Shown piece after piece: positions 35,049-42,700 of a stretch of DNA of 64,000 nucleotides; positions within the stretch are counted from its first letter, which is position 1; the number at the start of each line of letters is the position of its first letter. The notes under the pieces are model-generated. The model had not been told where the DNA came from. It saw only the letters and a list, made by a program, of their open reading frames with translations, and did no database searches. The stretch spans positions 1,507,501 through 1,571,500 of the forward strand of contig NC_014623.1 of the NCBI RefSeq assembly GCF_000165485.1, read 5' to 3'. The DNA is from Stigmatella aurantiaca DW4/3-1. GTDB lineage: Bacteria; Myxococcota; Myxococcia; Myxococcales; Myxococcaceae. The position numbers and the translations under genes were made by a program.

Positions 35049-36095
35049 TTACTCCGGCCGGGCGAGGATGAGCGTCTGCAAGGGCAGGTGGCGCACGGGC
35101 TGGGTCTTGGTGATGCGGAAGCCCGCGTCGCTCAGGAAGCCCTCCATTTCGGCGGGGGAGTAGGCCGTGGCCCGCGAGGTGAGGAAGTAGTGCAGGCCGA
35201 TGAGGGCCGCGGAGCTCGGAGGCCCCTCCGCGTCCTCGCTCAGGTACTCCAGGACGGCCAGCGTGCCCCGGGGCGCCAGCGCGGCGCGCACCCGGCGCAG
35301 CAGGGCCACGTTCTGGGCAGGCGACAGGTGGTGCATCACCTGGAAGACGAGCACTCCATCATAGGGGCCGCCCAACTCGGCGGTGAGCAGGTTGCCTTCC
35401 TGGTGCGCCACCACGTGGGACAGGCCCGCCGAGGCAATGATTTCCCGGCCCACGCGCACGCTGCCTTCCAGGTCCAGCACCGTGGCCTTCAGCCCCCGGT
35501 GGCGCTGGCACAGCTCCGCCGAGAACCAGCCGTGGGCCCCGCCCAGGTCCAGGATGTGCCGGGCGCCCCGGGGCAGGGAGATGGCGGACGCCACCTCGGG
35601 GGCCGACAGCAGCGCCAACTGGTGCATGCCGTGGATGTAGTCCCGCCAGCGCCGGTCCTCGGGATCGAACCCGTGAATCTCCACCGGTTGCCCGCTGCGC
35701 ACCACGCTCTCGAGTTGCCCCCACCAGTCCCACTGGGCGTAGTTGAATTCCAGGAAGCCGCCCATGTACCGGGGCGAGCGCGGGTCCAGCCAGCGCCGGG
35801 ACCGGCTGTCGAGCTGGTAGCGGCCCCGCTTGCGCGTCACCGCCTCGCAGGACACCAGGGCCTCCAGCAACGCGCGCGTCCCCGCGGGGGACAGTTTCAG
35901 CCGCTCGGCCAGGGCCTCGGCCGTGGTGGGCCCCTCTGCGAGCGCCGCATACACCCCCAGCCGCACCCCGGCCATCAGCGTGCGCGCCGCCATCATCCCG
36001 AAGAAGGACTGCACCACGGGCCGGGGAGCCAGGTTGAGCCAGTCCGCCACGCGCTCCAGCAGGTTGTCCGCCTTGAAGCCCAGCTGCATCCGCAT
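35049..36095 (-). CDS. SAM-dependent O-methyltransferase
   Basis: The 348-residue enzyme has an N-terminal winged-helix dimerisation domain (residues about 25-105, GVYAALAEGPTTAEALAERL) and a Rossmann methyltransferase domain with ILDLGGAHGWFSAELCQRH (SAM loop) and VFQVMHHLSP. This is the layout of small-molecule O-methyltransferases such as those acting on polyketides or hydroxyindoles. The substrate is unknown. The start directly follows the stop of the small gene upstream (TAG-ATG), so the two are co-translated. It lies 83 bp upstream of the UbiA-HAD gene on the same strand. Confidence 0.87.
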   Translation of the reverse strand: MRMQLGFKADNLLERVADWLNLAPRPVVQSFFGMMAARTLMAGVRLGVYAALAEGPTTAEALAERLKLSPAGTRALLEALVSCEAVTRKRGRYQLDSRSRRWLDPRSPRYMGGFLEFNYAQWDWWGQLESVVRSGQPVEIHGFDPEDRRWRDYIHGMHQLALLSAPEVASAISLPRGARHILDLGGAHGWFSAELCQRHRGLKATVLDLEGSVRVGREIIASAGLSHVVAHQEGNLLTAELGGPYDGVLVFQVMHHLSPAQNVALLRRVRAALAPRGTLAVLEYLSEDAEGPPSSAALIGLHYFLTSRATAYSPAEMEGFLSDAGFRITKTQPVRHLPLQTLILARPE

Positions 36096-36461
36096 CTACC
36101 CCTTCCGGCGCCAGAGCGCCGCCAACCCCAGTCCCGTCAGCATCAACGCCGCCTCGGGCCCCACCAGGCACCCCACGCGCTCCGCCTCGCGAATGCCGGT
36201 GTACTGGCACTTGCCCTGCTGGCATCGGAAGCGGGGTGAGCAGTCACTGCTGCTGTGGCAGTTGATGACGACCCGTCCCACGCCGTCCTCGCCCTCGGGG
36301 TTGTCGCGATCGGCCCCGCCCTCGCCCACCGAGGCATCCGGCACGGGTGCGACTTCCCCCCCGTCCATCCCACCATCCTCGGCATGGCCTGGAAGGGGCA
36401 GGGCAAGGCCCACACACCACAGGAGAAGCCACGGGCCAGGACGAAGGAACGAGCGAATCAC
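36096..36461 (-). CDS. Small secreted protein with C-terminal anchor
   Basis: The 121-residue product starts at GTG with a signal peptide ending near GHA. An acidic region (DGGMDGG... DNPEGEDG) leads to a compact Cys motif, CHSSSDC and FRCQQGKCQ. A hydrophobic helix and basic end follow (EAALMLTGLGLAALWRRKG), resembling the myxobacterial GlyGly/MYXO-CTERM style of C-terminal sorting tail, though the Gly-Cys/MYXO motif itself is only approximate (VGCLVGP). The Shine-Dalgarno is poor, so the start is uncertain. Function unknown. Confidence 0.7.
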   Translation of the reverse strand: MIRSFLRPGPWLLLWCVGLALPLPGHAEDGGMDGGEVAPVPDASVGEGGADRDNPEGEDGVGRVVINCHSSSDCSPRFRCQQGKCQYTGIREAERVGCLVGPEAALMLTGLGLAALWRRKG

Positions 36462-36568
36462 GGGGGCGCGACCCTACCCGCCTCTTGGGCCGGATGCACC
36501 CTCCTCCTCTTCGGAGGGCCAACAGTTTCCTGATCCTGTCGCCAGCTTTTGCTAGGTTACCCCCCCCG

Positions 36569-37894
36569 ATGGCCCCGCGAATCCTGGTGGTGGACGACAA
36601 TCCAGAGCTCCTCTCTCTCCTCACGCAGCTGTTCGAGGACGCGGGCTACGAGGTCAGTGGCGCCAGCAGGGGCAAGCAAGCCATCGAGAGCGCCCGGACC
36701 CACCCCCCGGCCGCCGCGGTGCTCGACATCCTCTTGCCCGACATGATGGGCTACCACCTGGCTGACACGCTGCGTCGAGAGCAGCCCCAGCTGCCGCTGC
36801 TCTTCATCACGGGCGTCTTCAAGGGGGGCAAGCACGCCATCGAAGCGCGCCAGAAGTACGCGGCGGCGGGCTACTTCGAGAAGCCTTTCGAGGCGCAGAA
36901 GCTGCTGGAGGCTGTTGCCAAGCTGGTGCCGCCAGAGAAGAAGTCGCCTCCGGCCGAGTCGCTCCAGGACGCCTTCGAGGTGGAGCTGGACATCGATGTG
37001 GAGGAGGAGGGGCCCCAGGATGTGATGGAGCTCACCGGGCGCATCAAGGTGACCGGCGGGGGCAACCTCTCGGCGGAGATCCGGGGCGCCAACCTCACGG
37101 CGAGCCCCCTGCAGAAGGCGCCCGCGACGGTGGTGCGCCCTCCGGTCCCGGGCCGGCCGGCCACCCCACTGCCCGTGGGCGCCGGGGGCCCTGGCATGCG
37201 CCGGGGCGAGCTGAAGGACAACCTGCCCTCGCTCATCACCGCCTTCTACCTGTCGCGGGAGACAGGGGAGCTGGGCGTGCAGCGCGGCAAGGTGAAGAAG
37301 GTGGTGTACTTCGAGCGCGGCACGCCGGTGTTCGCCCTGTCCAACCTGCTGGCGGACCGCTTCGGGCAGTTCCTGGTGCGTGTCGGCAAGATTCGCCCCG
37401 AGCAGCTCCAGGACGCGACCGGGGTGGCCACGCAGAGCCAGCGCCGCACGGGGGATGTGCTCGTGGAGCGCGGCCTGCTCAAGGACACCGAGCGGCTCTA
37501 CTACGTGGGGCAGCAGGTCAAGGCCATCATCTATTCGCTCTTCTCGTGGGACGAAGGCACCTACGTGATGAGCTTCATGGAGAAGGCGGCCGCGGAGTCC
37601 ATCAAGCTGGAGCTCCACCCGGCCAACCTCATCGTCCGGGGCGTGAAGAAGCTCTACAAGCCCGAGCGGTTGCGGCGGCTGCTCCAGCCGGAGGACCGGC
37701 TCATTCCGGCGGTGGCGCCCTCCTATCAGCTCAACGAGGTGGAGCTGGAGCGGTGGGAGGCGGAGCTATTGCCGCGCATCGATGGAAACCGCACGGTGGC
37801 GGAGCTGCTGGCGTACGCCAACCGCCCCGAGCATGTCGTCTATGGCTTCCTCGTGGCGATGATGTCGCTGGGCATCCTGGACCGGCAAACGTAG
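36569..37894 (+). CDS. Response regulator with DUF4388 (PatA-like) domain
   Basis: The ATG at 36569 starts a 441-residue protein directly with a receiver domain: acidic pair Asp9-Asp10, phosphorylation Asp53 (VLDILLPDMMG), Thr81 and Lys105 (YFEKPFE), a complete set. A Pro-rich linker with KVTGGGNLSAEIRG follows. The DUF4388 domain is at about 215-380 (LPSLITAFYLSRETGELGV, YFERGTPVFALSNLL, RFGQFLVRVGKI). In delta-proteobacteria this combination is used for motility or developmental signalling. There is no DNA-binding domain, so it probably acts through protein contacts. It converges with the NiCoT gene 7 bp away. Confidence 0.88.
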   Translation: MAPRILVVDDNPELLSLLTQLFEDAGYEVSGASRGKQAIESARTHPPAAAVLDILLPDMMGYHLADTLRREQPQLPLLFITGVFKGGKHAIEARQKYAAAGYFEKPFEAQKLLEAVAKLVPPEKKSPPAESLQDAFEVELDIDVEEEGPQDVMELTGRIKVTGGGNLSAEIRGANLTASPLQKAPATVVRPPVPGRPATPLPVGAGGPGMRRGELKDNLPSLITAFYLSRETGELGVQRGKVKKVVYFERGTPVFALSNLLADRFGQFLVRVGKIRPEQLQDATGVATQSQRRTGDVLVERGLLKDTERLYYVGQQVKAIIYSLFSWDEGTYVMSFMEKAAAESIKLELHPANLIVRGVKKLYKPERLRRLLQPEDRLIPAVAPSYQLNEVELERWEAELLPRIDGNRTVAELLAYANRPEHVVYGFLVAMMSLGILDRQT

Positions 37895-37901
37895 GAGCCG
37901 G

Positions 37902-38537
37902 TCAGAGCCGGGAGCCGATCCAGAACAGCCCCAGCGCCCCCGAGCCCACCGCCACGGCGCGCTGGAGCCATGAGACGAGACCCGCGCCCAGCCGGGAGAT
38001 GCCCTCGGCGAACAGCAGGCCCACCGCGCCCATGCCAATGAGGATGCCCAGGGCAAACCCGGGCAGGTACGTCCACGCCGCCAGGCTCATGCTGCCACCC
38101 ATGAGCAGCGGGGGCAGGGCGAGCAGCAGCGAGCGCACGCCACTGACGGCCATGAAGGCCCCCGCGGCGGTGCTCACGTGCTTGTGCATGTGGGGCTCGT
38201 GGGTGTGGCCGGGCAGGTGGGGGTGGCCGTGGTTCAGGCTGTTGGGGAAGAGCAGGGCGGTGACGGCCAGGGCCACCAGCACGACGCCGCCGAAGACCTC
38301 GGCCCAGCGCTCGAAGGCCTCGGACAGGCCCACCCCCGCCAGCAGACAGAAGGCCGCCACCCCGCCGAGCATGGCGGCGTGCCCACAGGCAAAGCGGACC
38401 GCGGTCATGACCGCGGCCCGGCGGCGGCCGCCCCCCAGGGTACCGAGCGTGGCCATGGCGGCACAGTGGTCGGGCCCTACGGCATGGAGCAGCCCCTGGC
38501 CCAGACCGACAAGGAATGCGAAGAGGACGGGAGGCAC
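37902..38537 (-). CDS. Nickel/cobalt transporter (NiCoT/RcnA-like)
   Basis: The GTG at 38537 gives 211 residues with about six membrane helices. The NiCoT metal motif HX4DH is at 18-24 (HAVGPDH), followed by LGGGRRRAAVMTAVRFACGHAAML. A His-rich loop, NHGHPHLPGHTHEPHMHKH, lies between helices and is typical of RcnA or metal-binding loops. Import or efflux cannot be decided from sequence. A longer ATG start at 38606 would overlap the start of the divergent lipoprotein gene. Confidence 0.82.
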   Translation of the reverse strand: MPPVLFAFLVGLGQGLLHAVGPDHCAAMATLGTLGGGRRRAAVMTAVRFACGHAAMLGGVAAFCLLAGVGLSEAFERWAEVFGGVVLVALAVTALLFPNSLNHGHPHLPGHTHEPHMHKHVSTAAGAFMAVSGVRSLLLALPPLLMGGSMSLAAWTYLPGFALGILIGMGAVGLLFAEGISRLGAGLVSWLQRAVAVGSGALGLFWIGSRL

Positions 38538-38588
38538 GTGGGCGACCCTAGTCCCCCCCGGTCCGCATGGCCAGCACAGGAGCGCTTC

Positions 38589-39083
38589 ATGTCTTCCAGT
38601 TTCCATCCTCTCCCGCTTGTCACGATTCTTCTGCTGGGACTGCTCCTGGGGGCAGGCTGTGACAAGGGGGCGAAGCAACTCCAGCAGGCCGAGGCGCAGT
38701 ACGCGGATCTCGTCCAGCGAGGGGTGCCTCCCAGGGACCCGGCCTACGATGCGGTGATTGCCGCCTTCGAGGCCGTGCCGAAGGACGCGAAGGGCCGGGC
38801 AGAGGCCGAGCGGCGGCTTGCGGCGATCCGCTCGCTCCGGGGCACCCTGCCGCCCCGGCCCTTGGCGACGCCGGGCGCATCCGGGCCGGGAGCGGACGCG
38901 GTGGATGCCCAACGTGCCGTCTGTGAGGCCCTGGCCCAGGAGCTGGGCGTGGCCGGAGAGGCACGGCGCGAGGAGGTGAAGAAGGCGCTCGTGGAGTGCC
39001 AGGCGAAGCTGGTTCGGCTCGAGGCGACTTCGCACCCGCCCGGCGAGGAAGTCGACGCGCACGGGCCCGAAGGAGGGCATTGA
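38589..39083 (+). CDS. Small lipoprotein, helical
   Basis: The 164-residue product starts MSSSFHPLPLVTILLLGLLLGAGC with a good lipobox (LGAGC). The rest is mostly Ala/Glu/Arg-rich helix (KQLQQAEAQYADLVQRG, RAEAERRLAAIRSL) with two cysteines in the C-terminal helices (AVCEALAQ, VECQAKL), a possible disulfide. The length and helix pattern suggest a periplasmic coiled-coil. Function unknown. It is divergent from the NiCoT gene, and the ATG overlaps the longer possible NiCoT start. Confidence 0.75.
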   Translation: MSSSFHPLPLVTILLLGLLLGAGCDKGAKQLQQAEAQYADLVQRGVPPRDPAYDAVIAAFEAVPKDAKGRAEAERRLAAIRSLRGTLPPRPLATPGASGPGADAVDAQRAVCEALAQELGVAGEARREEVKKALVECQAKLVRLEATSHPPGEEVDAHGPEGGH

Positions 39084-39110
39084 GCCTCGGAGAAGACACA
39101 TCCAAGGAAG

Positions 39111-39137
39111 CAGGTCACCTCTGGGGCATGTGACCTG
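39111..39137. promoter_or_regulatory. Perfect 8-bp inverted repeat upstream of bcp
   Basis: CAGGTCAC (39111-39118) and GTGACCTG (39130-39137) are exact reverse complements with an 11-nt spacer, 48 bp before the peroxiredoxin ATG. The symmetrical GTGA/TCAC halves suggest a dimeric regulator site; a hairpin ending the upstream lipoprotein transcript is the alternative. No T tract follows. Confidence 0.5.
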
Positions 39138-39184
39138 GAAAGTCGTGCTTGCGTCCGCCCCGGGGACGGGGTTAGCAGGGCGGC

Positions 39185-39706
39185 ATGCCCATTCCTCAAG
39201 AAGGTAGCGTGGCCCCCGGCTTCCAACTCCCGGACCAGAACGGGAACACGGTGTCGCTCGCCCAGTTCGCGGGAAAGCACGTCGTGCTTTACTTCTACCC
39301 GAAGGACGACACCCCCGGTTGCACGACGGAGGCGTGTGACTTTCGCGATGAGTCTTCCGCGCTCACGAAGGCAGGCGCGGTGGTGCTGGGCGTGTCACCG
39401 GACGACACGAAGCGGCACCAGAAGTTCGCCGCCAAGTTCAACCTGCCGTTTTCCCTGCTGGCGGACACGGAGCACGAAGCCGCCGAGGCGTACGGGGTCT
39501 GGGGCGAGAAGACCAACTACGGCCGCACCTTCATGGGCATTACGCGGACCACCTTCCTCATCGATCCGCAGGGCAAGGTGAAGCGTGTCTGGCCCAAGGT
39601 GAAGGTCGCGGGCCACGTGAAAGAGGTGCTTGCCGCGCTGGGCGGCGAGGAGCCTGCCCCGGCGAAGAAGGCCCTGGCGAAGAAGGCCCCCGCATCGCGG
39701 CGCTGA
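39185..39706 (+). CDS. bcp: Thioredoxin-dependent peroxiredoxin (Bcp/PrxQ)
   Basis: The 173-residue protein has the PrxQ motif DDTPGCTTEACDFRD with peroxidatic Cys46 and resolving Cys51 five residues later, as in Bcp. Thr43 and Arg in ITRTTFLID complete the active site. It reduces hydroperoxides with electrons from thioredoxin. The C-terminus has an added Lys/Ala/Pro tail (EEPAPAKKALAKKAPASRR) not found in E. coli Bcp. It is probably regulated through the inverted repeat upstream, by inference. Confidence 0.95.
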   Translation: MPIPQEGSVAPGFQLPDQNGNTVSLAQFAGKHVVLYFYPKDDTPGCTTEACDFRDESSALTKAGAVVLGVSPDDTKRHQKFAAKFNLPFSLLADTEHEAAEAYGVWGEKTNYGRTFMGITRTTFLIDPQGKVKRVWPKVKVAGHVKEVLAALGGEEPAPAKKALAKKAPASRR

Positions 39707-39786
39707 CCGTGTGCCTGGGCTGAGCTGGTACCATCCTCCCCTTCTGGAAGGCAGGGCTGGAGACGGAATGTCCCGAGGAGAAGTGC

Positions 39787-42700
39787 ATGCGGGGGATCAC
39801 CGGGTACGAGGTTGAGACCCAGCTCCATAGAAGCACGCGGACCCTGGTGTACCGGGGGCGTCGGCGGGTAGATGGGTTGCCCGTGGTGCTCAAGCTGTTG
39901 GGAGAGGAGTACCCCAGCCTCGAGGAGGCGACCCGCTTCAAGCGGGAGTACGAGATCGGCCGCAAGGTCTCGGGAGCAGGGGCCGTGGTGGTGCTCGGCC
40001 TGGCGCCTGCTGGAAACAGCTGGGCGATCGTGATGGAGGATCTCGGGGCGCGGCCGTTGCGCGACGTCCTGGACGAGCGCCGGCTGTCCCTGGAGGAAGT
40101 GCTCCGGCTGGGCATCCGGTTGGCCTCCGCGCTCGCCGCGGTTCACCGGCGCGGGGTGATCCACAAGGACATCAACCCCTCCAACATCGTCTTGGAGCCT
40201 TCCCTGGGGCGGGTTCAGCTCATCGACTTCGGTCTGGCCTCGGTGCTGGCCCGGGAGAGCCCGAGCCTCGTCCATCCCCACCAGTTGGAGGGGACCGTGC
40301 GGTACATCTCGCCCGAGCAGACGGGGCGGATGAACCGCGTCGTTGATCACCGCTCGGACCTCTACTCCCTGGGCGCGACGCTCTACGAGATGCTGACGGG
40401 GCGGGCGCTCTTTGCGTCCTCGGACATGGTCGAGCTCGTCCACCTGCACATCGCGCAGCGGCCGGTGCCGCCCCGGGAGGTGGATCCCTCCATTCCCCAG
40501 CCCGTCTCGGACGTGGTGATGAAGCTGCTCGCCAAGACGGCGGAGGACCGGTACCAGAGCGCGCTCGGGTTGAGGGCGGATCTCGAGCTGTGTCTGGAGG
40601 CATGGACTGCGGGGGCTCAGGACCCCGGGCTGGGCTTGCAGGGCTTTCTTCCTGGCCAGAAAGACCTCTCTCACGGGTTTCAGCTCTCGCAGAAGCTTTA
40701 CGGACGAGCGCCGCAGGTGGATGGCCTCCTGAAGGCCTTGGACCGCGTGGCGGGGGGCCGGGCCGAGCTGGTGCTGGTGCGCGGTGAGTCCGGCATGGGC
40801 AAGAGCATGCTGGCCCATGAGGTGCAGCAGCCCGCCCTGGAGCGGCGCGCGCACTTCGTGGCGGGGAAGTGCGAGCAGCTCCTTCGCGACGTGCCCTATG
40901 CCCCGTGGCTTCAGGGGCTCTCCGATTTCGTCCGGCGGCTCCTGACGATGAGCGAGACGGAGCTGGGCCTCTGGAGACAGCGGTTGGCCGAAGCCCTGGG
41001 AGAGAACGCTCAGGTGATGGCCGACGTGCTTCCCTTGCTCGCGCAGGTCATCGGGCCACAGTCGTTGGTGCCGGAGTTGCCCGTTCAGGAGTCCTCCCTC
41101 CGGTTCAACCTCACCTTCCAGCGCTTCGTGGGCGCCCTCGTTTCAGAGCAGCACCCGCTGGTCCTCTTCCTGGATGACTTGCAATGGGCGGATCTTCCCT
41201 CCCTCCAGTTCATCCAGATGCTCATGACGGAGTCGAAGCTCCAGCACCTGCTCATCGTCGGCGCTTACCGGGAGGAGGAGGTGGGGCCCGCGCACCCCTT
41301 GCGCGCGATGAAGAGTTCCCTGGAGGCGGCGGGGGCGCAGGTCACCGCCCTGGACTTGGGTCCGCTCGAGCCACGCCATGTCGAGCAGCTGGTCGCGGAC
41401 ACCTTCCGGTGTGTTCCCAGCCGCTCGGCGCCTTTGGCGCGGCTGCTCTGGGATCGCTCCGGGGGCAATCCCTTCTTCATTGGGCAGCTCCTGCGTGCGC
41501 TGTACGAAGAGGGGCTGATCGACTTCGCCCAGGATGCGGCCGAGTGGACCTGGGACTTCGAAGCCATTCGCGCTCGTGGGCTGACCGACAACGTCGTCGA
41601 GCTGATGATGTCCAAGCTCCAGCGGCTTCCAGAGGCGACGCAGCGGGTGTTGGAGCTGGCCGCCAGCCTGGGCAGCCGGTTTCAGCTCGCTTCCCTGTCC
41701 ACCGTGCTCGGATGTGGGTTTGCCGAGGTGGCCGCCAGGTTGATGCCCGCCATCGAAGAGGACCTCATCCTCCCACTGGACAGCCGCTGGCGGCTGGCGG
41801 AGCAGGGGGGGGACACGGACATTCCGTACCGGTTCTTTCACGACCGGGTCCAGCAGGCCGCCTACGCCCTCATCCCGGAGGGGGACCGGGCGGCGCTGCA
41901 CCTGCGGGTGGGCCGGATGCTGCTGGCCAGCGCGGGGCCAGAGCCGTGGGACGCACACCTCATCGAGCGGGTCCACCAGCTCAACCTGGGAAGCTCCCTC
42001 GTCACGGATGAAGACGAGCGCTGCGAGCTGGCGAGGCTCAACCTCCTCGCGGGCCGCAAGGCCAAGTCCTCCGCCGCTTTCGCGCCCGCCCTGAGATATT
42101 TCTCCGTGGGATGTTCGCTGCTTCCAGCGGATGCGTGGACCCGGCACTACCTGCTCTGCCGGGATCTGCACATGGAAGCCATGGAAGCGGAGTACCTCAA
42201 TGCCCGCCTCGAGCGGGGGGATGAACTCTCGGAGCTTCTCCTGGCCTGGGTTCGAGAGCCGGTCGAGAAGGTGCAGGTGTACGAGATCCGCATCTCCTCC
42301 TCCGCGATGAGGCAGGATCTCCACTGGACCATCGAGGACGGGTACCGGGCCCTGGCGCTGATGGGGCTGGAGCCGCCGAGGAACGTGGAGCTTCCCGTTT
42401 TGCTGGAAGCCCTGGGGCGGGTTGAGGAGTTGATCGCGGGCCGCGGCAAGGACGAACTCTTGAACCTGCCGCCCATGACGGATCCCGGTTGTCTGGCACT
42501 CTGTCAGCTGTCCATGACGGTGATCTCGAGCCTGTATGTGCAGAACGCGCTCTCCGCGCTGGCCGTCTCGATGGAGATGCTGAAGCTCTGCCTGCGTCAT
42601 GGCAACGCGCCGGAGGCCTCGGCCTTCTATGCCGACTATGGCATCGTCTATGCCTCCATTCTGGGAGACATGGACCGGGCCAATGAGTACGGCGATCTGG

